A DNA stretch of 64,000 bases from Mytilus edulis (GCF_963676685.1 NC_092357.1:64280958-64344957); one strand, 5' to 3'; counted from the stretch's first letter, positions 1 through 12,158 are shown. Translations and numbers: made by a program. Notes: generated by a model not told the origin, from the letters alone.

Positions 1-2094
1 AACAGATTATTATATACCCACGTTTTAAAAGCCTGATGATAACACACAAACGCAAGTATGTCAAAATTCTGCACGTTTGTGTATCTATAGGTAGAATGTA
101 AGAGTGGAAAAAACACCTTTTTGAAAAATTAAAACCAGATTGCTGTTCGAAGTAATGCTATGCATTGCATTTCCGATTTTTGTCCAATCTGGGAAGTAAC
201 GTTCCTCAAAACAGAGTTTATAAAACATGTAAAATCTGCTAATTTAGAACAAAACGCAATTATCAAAAGGATAATTATCAAAATGCCATATTTTGATTTT
301 AGACAAATATCCGCAAGAAGATGTAAGCGAACGCCCAAATCCCCCTTTATCCTGGGACAGTGATTTTCTTAATATCTGATTGTTACTCAAAAGCATTTAA
401 AACGAGATGGTTGACCGTTATAGAATATCTGGTTCAAAGATGACGCCGGATATTTAACCACACCTGAGACCACCCCAGTGGTTTGCTATGTGTTAAAGTC
501 TTTTTCGTTTTTTTTCCTTTGGTGTGGTCATATTTGGAATGTTTAATGATCCTTACCAACAAACCCACATGCAAGTTATTTTCTCTACCTTTTGTTCCTA
601 TCGTTTCTATACTGTTTATTTCAATATGTTTCTTTAATTGCAGATGTCTGATTTTAATTATGCTATTATACATTTGATATTTGAATGCTATGACGTTTTA
701 GTGATATAGGTTTTATATCTGGAGAATACGACCTAAATTGGACATACTTGTGTTTTAAAAAAAATCTCTTTGAGATATTCTATTTGTTCATTTATTTGCT
801 AGTGAAATAGGTAAAATTCGCGATTTATGACTGTTAAAAAAGTGACGGCGAAGATTGGCCATGAACAAATAAGTATACCTATGTTCAATCTTAGTCGTAA
901 GTTTTTTTCTACTCCTGAACATTTCAGTATTACATAAAATGTAAATTCACAAAGTATAATTGATATTGGTGCAGTAATTAAGTAGAAAATCGATATTTAT
1001 ATATAGCTTTTTTATTGACTACTTCCTATAGTACGGACGTTAACTACAACAATTACATGCCTGAATTTGAAGTACGATAATTTAGAATCTTTTTCTTTAA
1101 TTACATTTCAACATTTTCATTTTCCAACCGATATCGTGAACAAATAAAAGTATATAATTAATTCTAGGACGTAGACTCGGACTGGTATACTTATATACTT
1201 ATATGTCACAAATGGGTCAATATATTATGTTCCAGGTAAGGACAAGTTGCTTTCTTTAAAAAATAAATGCAATCGCGAACCTAAGTGACTGTAAGGAATG
1301 ACAGATCAGATACAATTGTTTTTTTTTAAAGAAGCATGACTTTACCTATATACTTTTTAACTATGCTGCTGTCCCGTTTTTTTTTTTTTGTTTTTTTTTT
1401 ATCTCTATCCCATTTCCTTTCTTCCTATAGATAACATTACTACATGAACTTTCATATCTATCTTAACTTCGCGGCTCGTATTCTTAAGCAAATGAGGATA
1501 CAGAAACAAACGATTTGTATTTAAATCATACTCAGTCTGTCTGTACAACTTCTAAAAAGATGGAAAATACTAGGTGTTCCATTCTATGGTGCTATTTTTG
1601 GAAATAAACTGGGGTATCTTTCTGAATAAAATCAAAATGTAAATATGAAAAAAGTCTTTGTTTTGAAGAAGTTTAATAAAACATTTGAATTGAATCATGA
1701 TAATTGGATTTTGTTGTCAGATTATAAATACATAAAAATAAATTGTCCTTACCGAATTATTTGGTTATATGTAGTGCATGAATAATAACCACATGTAGAT
1801 CAGTTTTACATTCAGTTGTCAAATTTCTTCTAGACAACAATTGATAAATAACAATTTAATCTAAAATCGTCAGAGTTATTAAACATAAGAAAACAATAAA
1901 AGACAACACCGTAAAGATCGTTTACATGTGTTAATAATTTTGGGTAATTAAGCTTTAGTCTTCTGATTTTTTTTATTTTTTTTATCTATTTCTTTATACC
2001 GTCTTTGAACATCATGGTTCCTCTGCACATTCATGGGGCCATGCTTGTGAATGGCAAATGCAATTTTGCTGTTTACTGCATCTTATTCACCTTT
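1..2094. other. Gene-free AT-rich DNA
   Basis: No coding signal is supported here. The longest open frames are under 80 codons, lie on opposite strands of the same bases and show no motif. T- and A-rich homopolymers occur (for example around 1318-1400). The stretch just before 2095 probably belongs to the repeat that ends there, but its 5' part does not resemble the other hammerhead-bearing copies in the window. Confidence 0.6.
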
Positions 2095-2181
2095 ATCTGA
2101 GCTTCACTGATGAGTCTTGTGTAGCCGAAACGCGCATCTGGCGTATTAAATTATAGTCCTGGTACCTTTGATAACTATTAG
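2095..2181 (+). repeat. Degenerate hammerhead-bearing repeat end
   Basis: This carries CTGATGA at 2107-2113, then GAGTC...GCCGAAAC, then a changed cleavage triplet (ATC in place of GTC). It finishes with the shared terminal block CCTGGTACCTTTGATAACTA. Compared with the copy at 11066-11111, stem II has a mismatch and one stem III pair is lost, so self-cleavage is unlikely. Confidence 0.75.
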
Positions 2182-2438
2182 TTGTCTTAAAGTACCAAAC
2201 GTAGGAACAAACGAATATTTCATGCAGTTCTCAATTGAATGACAAATAATTGTTTCGCTGAATTCTAGGGTTCGTTCAGGGATGGAAAATAACTTTTTTA
2301 TGTTTGATTATTCTACCAAATATTAAAGAAAGTAAAATGTAATTCATCATTACTAACACGATATAAGGTATGTAAACCTCATCCGTTGTTATTTTCTAAG
2401 CCTCGATAAAAAAGTTGATATTTTGACATAAGGCAACT

Positions 2439-2479
2439 ATTTTACACACAGATATATACAATATATCTATGTGTAAAAT
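2439..2479. repeat. Near-perfect inverted repeat (hairpin)
   Basis: Two 19-base arms (2439-2457 and 2461-2479) are reverse complements with one mismatch and a 3-base loop. It sits just upstream of a Penelope-type endonuclease fragment and could be a recombination by-product or an element end. Confidence 0.7.
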
Positions 2480-2489
2480 GCACGTCAAA

Positions 2490-2627
2490 GCTGATCTAAA
2501 AAAACTAACCATCACGATCATAGATCACATCGAGGATTGGTCAAAGGCCAACAGACTTGCTGGGGAAAGTGTTCGGATAAGAAAGCTCAGGACAGTTTCC
2601 CCAGAGGGCAGTATTAAAACATCATAG
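2490..2627 (+). pseudogene. Penelope-like element GIY-YIG endonuclease fragment
   Basis: An open frame of 45 codons reads IIDHIEDWSKANRLAGESVR followed by IRKLRTVSPEGSIKTS and a TAG stop. The pattern of a basic stretch, then E-x-x-x-I-x-x-L-x-T-x-x-P-x-G, is the C-terminal signature I know from GIY-YIG endonucleases of Penelope-like retroelements; there the usual form is RESFWIxxLxTLxPxGLN. The W of WI is replaced by R and the glycine is followed by S rather than L or I. Reverse transcriptase and the GIY-YIG N-terminal half are absent, so this is a 5'-truncated relic. A second relic of the same family lies near 63.5 kb. Confidence 0.55.
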
Positions 2628-3363
2628 AAGGGTCACTCATTTCCCCTGCCATCACTTGTGTTCAGCAACTCCAGCTTCCGTACTGGACACATTTCAGGAT
2701 TTTTTTAATTATACTAGTTTTACTTACAGAATTGGCAGGAATGTATAAGTACGCAGCCACGTTCAATTATTAAACATTTGTAAAAAAAATATAACTCATT
2801 ATTCTTATCATCAAATTACTATATATTTGTTTGAATACGAAGTATCTGTTGCAATTGCTCTATTGTTGTCATATTTTAAACATTATAGCAGCTAAGATCG
2901 GTCAGGGCTGTTTATTGGAACTATATTTTGTATTTCCACGCAGTTGTTGTAACATCTTAACTGTCATCACCTTTGAGATTTAAGAGTTGTGCCAGTTCAT
3001 ATCGCAAACAACATTTTTTTATTTAAGCATTACTTTGCGGTCTTTGTGTCCTGTTTGGAAATTTTAAAATTGTACCAGAGTCTCTGATGTTCGATTTAAC
3101 TGTTTTATTGTATAAATTTCAAGATTGTAATAGTATAATCAGAATAGATTGACATAATTCTTTTTGCATCGTGATCATATTGATGAAGGCTCTGTTATCC
3201 GAAATATTTAACATATGGTTCGTTTTATTGTTATTTTTGGTGATGTTGTACCCTTGTAGACTTGTTATCAATGATATTTTGTAGTGTACTGTATCATAAT
3301 TAAATGGTCTATCGCCCCGCAAAATTTAGCGTTGTCTATTTGTTCATTTTTTTTAATATACAA

Positions 3364-3400
<37 letters not shown>

Positions 3401-4974
3401 TAAAAATCATAAAATACACCAAATATAATTGTACTATCGCGGCAAGTTTCAGAAAAAAATAGACCAAAACTATGATTTTTTTTTATTGAGAAATGAACAT
3501 TATATACTAGGTCAAGGTAAAATAAAAACCTGCCAGACTGGCATTTCCATATATATAAACAAACATACAGCTGATCTATTGCATACAGTATCTAGAAAAT
3601 GATCAAAAAATAACTTTAACCACTGAACCATGAAAATGACGTCAATTACAGATAACAACAGCCAACTTAACATATACACTTTACAATCCACCCATACAGA
3701 TATATGGTATCCGAGATATGGACTTGATAACAAAAATTAACCTTGTTTACGGATCGATGAAATAAGGTAAAATTCAAGGGATCTGACATGAAAGTCACTA
3801 CACAAGTTATGTAATCGTATTTGGCGACTGACACCCAGTTCTCTTTGTAAGACGCCACACACAATCTTGTGAATTTGTACGCATAACTAAATAGCCTTTC
3901 TGATTTTAAACTGTTTCCTAGGTAGGTAATTATGACCAGCCAATCAAACTCGTTGTTTCTTGATTATTGACCATTGTAAAAATGCTAAATTATTAACTTG
4001 TTTCAGTTCTAATCTTCTTCGAATTGTTCAAATGGTGAAAATGGCAGATGAACTTTAATCTGAAGAAGGTTCTCACACAGGCTAAGAAGAAAACTATGGC
4101 TTAATGACAAAATTCAAAGATATAGTACTACCATACAATCATTGTCTTATTTCTATCACAATTCCTAAGAAGCGGGAAAGAGGTTTGAGAAAAAGTATAA
4201 ACATCAACAGGAGTTTGAATAACTCTTTCATACTGCATGTGTATTTGATTTACAAGCCCTTATAGAAAATCATCAAGCGTATTGGCGATGATTTCACGAA
4301 AATTTTAACTGAACATTAATTTCTTTTAATATTTTACAACCTGTTGCATTGATTTTTTACGCGATTGTATAACTAGTGTTCAAATGGGTTAAGAGCTAGC
4401 AAATACTAAGGTTAATATACAGTTAACGTGCGTTTCATGAAAAGACCAGAAGCCGGTTTATAAATCTTGAATCGATATGTATGAATGAATGATTCCTCTT
4501 ATGCAACTATAGTTTGGTAAAAAATAAATGGTTGAACTTGAACCAATTATGAAATACTTCAAATTAAAATAGAAGCACTAAAGATATCAAAACCAGATAA
4601 TTTATTCCCCAGTAATAAACTTTATTCAGAGGGATAGTCTAGACTAGTATGGGTATTTCAAAAGTTATACATTTCCCTAATTATATTTGCCGTAAGCGGG
4701 ATAAACATGTCATTCCGATTGAAAATGTTAAACATTATAAAAATTACTTTCTCCTGGATAAGTTCCATTTAGATATTATAATTTGAAGTTAAAACATCAT
4801 GTCGTCTCACTAGATAAAATTTGTCTCAGGTTAAATTAATTGTGGATGAAAAGTCAGAAAACTTTAACTAGGCATCAATTGTTTGAACAACCTTTAACTC
4901 TTTGCTTATATAAATATAACAATTAATCGGTTAAATCTTAATTTGGTCCGAATGTTCTTCGACCTCGTACTGTA
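2628..4974. other. Gene-free DNA with an AT microsatellite
   Basis: No supported gene. Open frames on the minus strand (about 65-75 codons near 3119-3864) lack any motif and overlap one another. The only structured item is the AT repeat at 3367-3398. Confidence 0.55.
3367..3398. repeat. (AT)16 microsatellite
   Basis: Uninterrupted AT dinucleotides, 32 bases, read directly. Confidence 0.95.
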
Positions 4975-5035
4975 TTTGACATTTAGAGAGTCACTGATGA
5001 GTTCTTTGTAGACAGAACTCGGGTCAAATGTTTAT
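4975..5035 (+). repeat. Decayed hammerhead-type repeat fragment
   Basis: It contains CACTGATGAGTTCTTTGTAG followed by ACAGAACTCGGGTC. The CTGATGA box survives but GAAAC is destroyed, so this is a dead copy of the family seen intact at 11.07 kb. Confidence 0.5.
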
Positions 5036-5199
5036 TTCACCAGCCCAATAGTCAGAATTGCAGTGTTAACAATGATAATCATTGATTTGATCATATTATA
5101 CATTAACTTTTAAATTAACTTTGAACAAATTGCAATACAACGGAGTTCCTAGCACAGTAATATATTATCTTCAACTATCTTTAATTTGCAATACCTTTT

Positions 5200-5345
5200 A
5201 TGATTCAGGGTTTTCAATGCTGTATTTTTTCGTATCGTGTCTTTATTTTGTCGTTTTTGAATCGAATTTTAGCGTCACTGATGAGTTTTCTCTTGATGAA
5301 CGTACACAATAGAATTCCTGGTATATTTGATGAGGTTATTGATAC
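5200..5345 (+). repeat. Decayed hammerhead-type repeat fragment
   Basis: The region before GCGTCACTGATGAG (5273-5286) resembles the sequence that precedes the ribozyme in the 11 kb and 14 kb copies. The catalytic GAAAC has become GAAC and the terminal block is worn (TCCTGGTATATTTGAT). Dead copy. Confidence 0.6.
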
Positions 5346-5429
5346 AAAAAGTACCTTATTACTAAAGCTTTTGTACTTTGTTTGTAGGAATAAACGGATT
5401 ACGGTTTTATTCCTGCTTTGAAAAACTTT

Positions 5430-5520
5430 GTACATAAAAGAGGGACGAAAGATACCAAAGGGACAGTCAAATTCATAAATTTAAAATAAACTGACAACGC
5501 CATGGTTATTGTCAGGAAAA
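5430..5520 (-). repeat. Dispersed repeat fragment (GGGACGAAAGATACC family)
   Basis: It contains AGAGGGACGAAAGATACCAA and AACTGACAACGCCATGG. The same motifs recur near 44.45 kb and 63.9 kb, and in reverse complement near 55.15 kb. The strand is given by comparison with the sense copy near 26.9 kb and is a convention. Confidence 0.6.
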
Positions 5521-7037
5521 ACAAATATTCTACATAAACATTACCTCATTGTTTCTGGATTACAATAATAATCTTGTTCATTATTGACCGAGGTTTGAGA
5601 AGGCAAATATACAAACCATTTAAAAGCATAAAACTAAATGGACCTGAAAAGCATAGCCAGTGTCATGTAAAATAAACTTTTGTTTTCTTGTGAAAGTTAT
5701 AAACATATTCAAGTAAAATACAAAATGATTGAGAAAAATCAATTTACAGACGAAATGTAGTAGTTATGCGTGCTACAATAAGAAACTTATGATCAAAGTT
5801 AACAAAAATTGTGTATCAAATGCGAAGCGTGTTTCTCAAATAATCTTCGTGAGTTGTGCCTAGAGTTTACATTTTATGAATTGTACTGTATTACTATTCT
5901 AAACGATAACTGGTTGTTTAAGTCATGTAAGCATTTTATACAGCTGCTACTTTATATTTAGTTTTCAATTTGTTCAAGCTGATAATGTTTTGAACTTTGA
6001 GTTTAACTATAACTGGTATACACATCTCGTGATATAAGTGATAACGTTTGCCCTTTAACTGATTATTGTTAGTATATTCAAACAGTGGAAGTCAAATGCT
6101 GATGATAACGGTATGTACTTCGGTCTATATGTTTGACTAATGCTTGTGGGGTGAGTCTAATGTTGCTTTATGAATTGAAATAACATACTGACATGGGGAA
6201 ATACAGTTGGATGACAAGTAAGTTGAACAAAAACGTAACTCTTCTTAAAAAGATATGAAAATTAAGGTTTGAATGGCTGAAGCAAGCATTGGAAGTAATA
6301 CTAGTCATTAATTTGAAACTAGCATAATAATTTTTTTTTGTTAATTTGTCTACTGGATTTGAATGATACGAAATAAACGTGAAAATGTATTTTGCCTTTA
6401 TATTATATATCATCTATACAGGGAATGCATATATGACTTGTAACATTGGTTTTTATCCTTAGAATGGCTGACTAGCAAACATGGCATCTTACATTGTCGC
6501 ACCCTTCAATCTTCAATTAACCAACTATTTGTTGTGGTAACAAATCCTCCCTTTTTTATACAACGAACTAACGAAGTCTTCCGTCAAAGAAATAAGGTTA
6601 CATGCAACTAAATAAACTACATAATTTATATCATGCATACAAATGCAAGTAAGTTTGAATAAATTACTTGTAATGCACAATTTATGAAAAGTATTTCAAT
6701 ACATCAACTGCTAACTAGGTCCTTTTAGATAATAAGTATCAATGCATATTTTTCATTTTTAGCATACAAATGTTTGAGATTATTGTACCTGATAGAGGCT
6801 TTCTTGTACATAAAAGCATTTGAACGTACTAAATTCATAAAGTGCTAATTTTGTGTTTTAAAACTGGGTGTAAGTCAACAGGAATATCACCAGTTCAGTT
6901 GCTCAACGGAAATTCTCCGTTAATGAAATTCACTGTGGATTCACAAAGAAACTAAACATGAAGAATTCTCAGGCTAAAATCACATTCAATGAATGAAACT
7001 GTACTTTTAAGGTCCCTTTCGCTCTAACCTTAATTAA
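5521..7037. other. Gene-free DNA upstream of the ankyrin pseudogene
   Basis: No coding motif is seen. In particular there is no P-loop or other nucleotide-binding motif in any frame, although full-length relatives of the downstream pseudogene would be expected to have a STAND NTPase domain before the ankyrin part. The missing 5' part is therefore not hidden here in recognisable form. Confidence 0.55.
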
Positions 7038-9281
7038 GTTACACATGAAAATGTTTCATGGATGTTACTTATATTAGCAAATGCATCTGACATTGGTGAC
7101 ATTTATGATATATATGACTGTTTTCCACTTTTATGTAAATTGTGCCATAAAAATCCTGAACTTAATGTAACAGATTTCTTTTGGAAACCATTTTTAGTTT
7201 ATGAATCAGAGATTGAAAAACTTCTTAAGAAAGGGTATTATACTAAATACTGTGCTTTGGCTTTATGTGTCATGTTTAACAACAAGTTGGATGAAGAAAT
7301 TTTGACTGAAGAAACGGATGATATAACCAGGACTATCATTGAGAACACATGCGAGGCATGTAAAATAGATAGAGGAACGTCTAAACTTGTTTTACAGAAT
7401 GTGCTTGAATTACTCACACATACATTCATAAAAAAAGAACACAATGTTTATAAAACTATACATGATAAAATATTTGACTTTCTAGCTTGTTGCATTGGAC
7501 AGAAAATACTCAATTGCTTGATAAAAATGCAGACAATGGTTTGATAAATCAACGATTTTTATTAGAAGGAGAAGATAACATGGACAAATTTATTACAATT
7601 ATACCAATAAAGTATCATCAGATTTACATACAAAGAATAATTGATGAATGGTCAACAGGTAAAGTTCGGGGTGTATTCAATAACATCAATATGAATATAC
7701 CTCAGTTCCGACAGAAATTTCTGTCCGTTTTGAAAACACTGAATATATCTTACCAACGAAAACTGGCAAATACCTGTGAGAAATATAAACAAATTAAAAA
7801 TGATTACGATAACACCTATGATACTGCTTTATTACATTGTTGTTATATAGGAGATAAAGCGTTGATTGATTGGTGTTGTAATCATGGTGTAGATGTCAAT
7901 AGGTATTCATATCATGAGTGTTCACCCATCTGGATTGCATGTAATCATGGTCATACAGAAATAGTAAAGATGTTGTTAGAAAGAAGAGCAGACTGTAATA
8001 AATGTGACAGATGGGGAAATTCACCTTTAATAAAAGCTTGTTTACGTGGCTATACAGAAATAGTAAAGATGTTGTTAGAAAGAAAAGCAGACTGTAATAA
8101 ATGTGACAGATGGGGAAATTCACCTTTGATATTGGCTTGTATAAATGGTGATACAGTATTAGTAAAGTAGAAAAATAGACGTTAACAAGTATGACGCATT
8201 TGGACAGCCAACTTTAAAGGTGACTTGTAACAATGGTAACACAGAAATAGTAAAGATGCTATTGGACACAGGAACAGACTGTAATAAATGTGACGACATC
8301 GGTCAGTCGCCTTTAATGGAGGCTTGTGAATTTGGTCATATAGAAATAGTTAAGGTGTTATTAGAAAGACGATCAAAATTTAACCAATGTGACCTTTTTG
8401 GTGAATCATCTGTTACGAAGGCTTGCAAGAATGGCCATAAAGACGTATTAAGTGTGTTATTGAACAAAGGAGCAGACTACAATATATATGATATGAATGG
8501 CAAATCACTTGTAACTATTGCTTGTGAACATGGTCATACTGAAATAGTAAAGATGTTAGTGGACAGAGGAGCAGATTGTTATACATGTGATAACGAAGGC
8601 ATGTCACCTGTATTGAATGCTTCTAAACTAGGTCATACAGAAATAGCTTATTTGTTGTTTGAGAGAGGTGCAATCTCTTCTTAAAGTGACAGCTCGGGCA
8701 GGACACTTTTAATGTTGGCTTGTGAGCATGGTCATACACAAATAGTAAAGATGTTGATAGAAAAACGTGTAGACTGTAATAAATGTGACAGCTGGAGAGA
8801 GTCACCTTTGATTTTGGCTTGTAAAAATGGCAATATAGAAATATTCAAGATGTTGTTAAACAAAGGAGCAGACTATAATAAATGTGACTGGTATGGTAAG
8901 TCACTAGTAACGATTGCATGTGAATATGGTCATACTGAAATAGTAAATATTTTGTTGGACAGAGGAGCAGATTTTAATAAATGCGATGAAGATGGCATGT
9001 CACCAGTATTAATTGCTTGTCAACTTGGTCATACAGAAATAGCTAATATGTTGTTTGACAAACGAGCAACCTGCATTAAAAGTGACAGCTCGGATCGGTC
9101 AGCTTTAATGTTGGCCTGTGAACATGGTCATACAGAAACATTAAAGATGTTGTTAGACAGACAGTTAGGCTGTACTAAATGGAGCAACTGGAGACGGTCA
9201 CTTTTAACTTTGGCTTGTGAACATGGTCATACAGAAATATTAAAGATGAAAGAGGAACTGACTTTTATTAGATATAGATGA
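7038..9281 (+). pseudogene. 5'-truncated STAND/ankyrin-repeat protein pseudogene
   Basis: Fragments in two frames form one decayed gene. From 7038 an alpha-helical stretch (DCFPLLCKLCHKNPELNV, then FVxKKEHNVYKTIHDKIFDF-like) matches the region I know between the NTPase and the ankyrins in the expanded bivalve STAND/ankyrin family. At 7523-7527 an A5 run is one base short; the frame moves and continues as NADNGLINQRFLLEGE through IIDEWSTGKVRGVFNNIN. From about 7800 roughly fifteen 33-residue ankyrin repeats follow, with the consensus core ACxxGHTEIVKMLLxRGADCNKCD. A deletion with frame change and TAG lies at 8168-8170, an in-frame TAA at 8682-8684 (AAA, lysine, in the sister block at about 9078), and a deletion after 9247 ends the array. 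No promoter or N-terminal exon is visible. The break at 7523 could be a homopolymer assembly error, but the others could not. Full-length relatives are thought to act as intracellular sensors or scaffolds. Confidence 0.85.
8497..9281 (+). repeat. 396-bp higher-order ankyrin duplication
   Basis: The block starting at GKSLVTIACE (8499) recurs exactly 396 bases later (8895). That is four 99-base ankyrin units: KSLVTIACExGHTEIV, GMSPVL, LGHTEIAxxLF and SDSSxRxxLMLACEHGHT occur in the same order in both blocks. It shows that the array grew by duplication of four-repeat units. Confidence 0.85.
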
Positions 9282-9289
9282 TATGTTTT

Positions 9290-9445
9290 CTCTATGCAAG
9301 CCCCGTGAGAAAGGACATATATAATTTATAAAGAAACTATTAGACATAACAGATGTCTGTTTTACATGTGGCTCCTTGATTGATGGCTTGTCAACATTGG
9401 CGTACAGAACTAATCAATATATAGTTTATAAGTGGCACAGACTGC
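9290..9445 (+). pseudogene. Degraded continuation of the ankyrin array
   Basis: The stretch REKGHI, stop, FIKKLLDITDVCF followed by further stops still shows the G-H-x-x-x-x-x-K-K-L-L-D spacing of an ankyrin unit. It is strongly decayed and is cut off by the AT-rich insertion that follows. Confidence 0.6.
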
Positions 9446-10894
9446 AATGAGCTGTGCACGTGTGTGCACTTAAGTACTCTTTTTTATTACTCATTACTAG
9501 GAACTATTGACCAGTTATTTACTATAACTAGCAATTACTTATATTTTACTAGATATAAAAATAGTAACTTGAAACAAGTAATTGTTTTACTGAAAATGTG
9601 TGTCTATCAAAAATACTCAAATTAAAACAAATACTAATAATGATTTTACTCACTTGAGTTTATAAATTACTTAGTCCTTATCTAAGTAATAACTTACTGT
9701 TTTAGTATAAAGAAATAACTTAGATTAAGTTAGATATTAATGAACTACAAATATTTACTTTTTCATTTACACTAACATGCATGTGCAGTATGAAAGTTAC
9801 TGGAATTACTTCTGATAAATGGGATATAAAACTTGTTATTACTTAAAGTAGGCTTACATAATGTTGTTTGCTTGCATATAAGACTTATCATATATAATAT
9901 AAATGCTACCTATCAAATTTGACCCCATATTTAAATAATTTCAACATATGTAGGTTTCATAGTCTGAGAAAATTGCATAAATGTGGATAACTATTATACC
10001 AATTTTCTTTAGACAGGCTATTATTTCAACTTGGAATTATTTTATTATGGAATTTGCATAATTTCTTGTGCTTGAAATTTTTATAAGTTCCATGTTTATT
10101 CTGTGTTTTATTGTTCTGTTCTGTGTGGCACACAACACTTTCTATTACAAAGAAGATAACACATTTTCAATAGCCTGTACTGTGCTAAGCACAGCACAAT
10201 CTATACAAAATACATGTACATTGTATGGAAAGTGTTAGGCAATGCTTAAAAAATATAATGCAGAATAAACATGAAGTTCATTTAAAATTTCAAGCGCAAA
10301 AGTTTATAATTACAAATAATTCCAAATTGAAATAGTATTATGTTTTTAGATTATACTTTAAAATGCTTAAAAAAATTAATTTGAATTACTTAGTATCAGA
10401 AATACTAGTCATTACTTAAATTATTTTCATATCAAAAGATCTTTCAAATTATCATTATTAATTTTTTTATACAATTTTTATAATGTTAACTTAGTTACAT
10501 GACCAAAATTGATAATAAACTATTTATTATAAATGTACAAAAGTGTATCATATTTCCTGTATTTAATGGGTCGTATTTAATTTGAGACTGACAAAGTATT
10601 CAGCCAATCAGAATTAAGGTTCCATTTGACTTTGGTAAGCTTTTTTTTAAAATTGGCTGGAACTCATGCAGATTTGAATTTGAACGAAACTTATACTGAG
10701 TTTGTTGAAATACTTGCACAATTGACAAAAAGGAAAGGAAATGAGAACCTTTCAAAAAGGACACTTTGTGGGTATTCATGTTTCTGGCTACTCTTTGTGT
10801 ACTAATTCAATTAAACGAAAATGTAGCACAAAGAGTTGCTGGGGAGGTAGCCCATGTTATTATATGCATTTATAAGAAAACAGTGCAGAATCAA

Positions 10895-11145
10895 TTTATA
10901 AATTTCCTGTTAACAAAACTTTGAATTTTTCGAGAACATAAGAATTTTCATATCCCATGCAGGCATAGATTACCTTAGTCGTATTTGGCACAACTTTTTG
11001 GAATTTTGGATCCTCAATGCTCTTCAACTTTGTACTTGTTTGGCTTTATAAATATTTTGATATGAGCGTCACTGATGAGTCTTATGTAGACGAAACGCGC
11101 GTCTGGCGTACTCAATTATAATCCTGGTACCTTTGATAACTAATT
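10895..11145 (+). repeat. Hammerhead-bearing mobile repeat, best-preserved copy
   Basis: The unit begins near TTTATAAATTTCCTGTTAAC, passes GATTACCTTAGTCGTATTTG and TCCTCAATGCTCTTCAACTT, then the ribozyme, and ends CCTGGTACCTTTGATAACTA. Matching blocks in the same order occur at 13.99-14.29 and 19.44-19.78 kb (plus) and, inverted, at 31.7, 32.35, 32.6 and 54.3 kb. Confidence 0.85.
11066..11111 (+). ncRNA. Hammerhead ribozyme with complete core
   Basis: Stem I: GCGTCA (11066-11071) pairs with TGGCGT (11104-11109), including two G-T wobbles. Core: CTGATGA (11072-11078). Stem II: GTC (11079-11081) with GAC (11089-11091), 7-base loop TTATGTA. Core: GAAA (11092-11095). Stem III is very short: A-C with G-T around GCGC. 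The cleavage triplet GTC ends at 11103, so cleavage is expected between 11103 and 11104. Every residue of the standard catalytic core is present. Known relatives with this short stem III occur in the schistosome satellite, Penelope-like elements and metazoan retrozymes, and often act as dimers. Activity here is inferred, not shown. Confidence 0.85.
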
Positions 11146-11273
11146 AAAACCTACAGATAAATTTACTGTTGCAAGTATTTGTATTTCCGGAAATTACTTG
11201 TCATAAGTAAAAGAATGGCTTCCAAGTGGTACACGAATTAATAACAGTAATATGAGGCAGGCATTATCTGTAA

Positions 11274-11736
11274 ATGGGGACGAAGTCTGTATGAATTATT
11301 TTTTTGTAACTTAATTATTTGTCAAAAAAAAAAAGACACGGAAATACCGTAACGTTTCCGTTTTTGGTTTTGTTGTTAGGGATTTTAGTTGTGACGTTAT
11401 TTAAATTATGACGTCTTATGCAATGTAAACAAAGAAACGCTATCATTCGGTAACGTTTTTTCATATCAAGGAATTATTGAAAATGAAATTGGTATTGCGC
11501 GTTCCTTCCTATTTTATACTAAACTGATAAATATATATTTTACTCAAAGTTTCATACAAACGAGAACGGAAAAAGGAAGTATATTGTACATTTCTGCGCA
11601 GGTCCGGGATTTCAAAACACGACAAAAAAAATTTGAACGATTTTGAGTTCATTAGTACAATGAAAAATTCGGGAAATTTTCCCGAATTTTCTTTTTTTAT
11701 TGAATTTTCTACTGTTATTGGGGACTTCGTCCCCAT
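11274..11736. mobile_element. Inverted-repeat-bounded element (463 bp)
   Basis: ATGGGGACGAAGTC at 11274-11287 has its exact 14-base reverse complement at 11723-11736. The right copy is itself a small hairpin (GGGGAC-TTC-GTCCCC). Non-autonomous size with no coding content; no target duplication identified. It could be a MITE or a chance IR within the larger insertion. Confidence 0.5.
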
Positions 11737-12158
11737 ATTATTAATGGAAATACTAATGTTTATTAAAAAAAATACTTAATATCATTAAAAGAAATACTTA
11801 ATGGTATTAAAATAATTACTTACTTTGATAAAAAGAAATACTAATACAATGTATGTATTAAAAGAATTACTTAATATTTAGAAACAATAGCTCAGTATTT
11901 ATTAAAAGAACTACATAAGATACATTGAAAAACTACTTACATTAAATTTCTACTAGGTAATTACTTACAATTACTTGCCATTACTAGCAATTACTTATTT
12001 TTTCACAAACATTTTTTCTTGTTTTTTTACTTGATTTGGGTAAAATCAAGACTTGTTTTAAGTAAATTCAAGTAATTTTTTTTATGAGTGTGGCCTCTAA
12101 TAAATGCTCGTATGTATAGTCGTTCACATAAACAAAGCCATCATAAGACAGAGTATCA

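Larger units (their letters stand above)
9450..12110. mobile_element. 2.65-kb AT-rich insertion splitting the ankyrin array
   Basis: Ankyrin remnants lie on both sides (9290-9445 and 12159-12285), so the DNA between was inserted, or several elements were inserted in turn. Both flanks are crowded with AATTACTT-type motifs and their reverse complement (about 9480-9750 on the left, about 11760-12080 on the right), like subterminal repeats. I could not align clear terminal inverted repeats or a target duplication. Nested inside are a hammerhead-bearing repeat (10895-11145) and an inverted-repeat-bounded element (11274-11736). No open frame longer than about 75 codons is present, so if this is a transposon it is non-autonomous. 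Confidence 0.5.
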
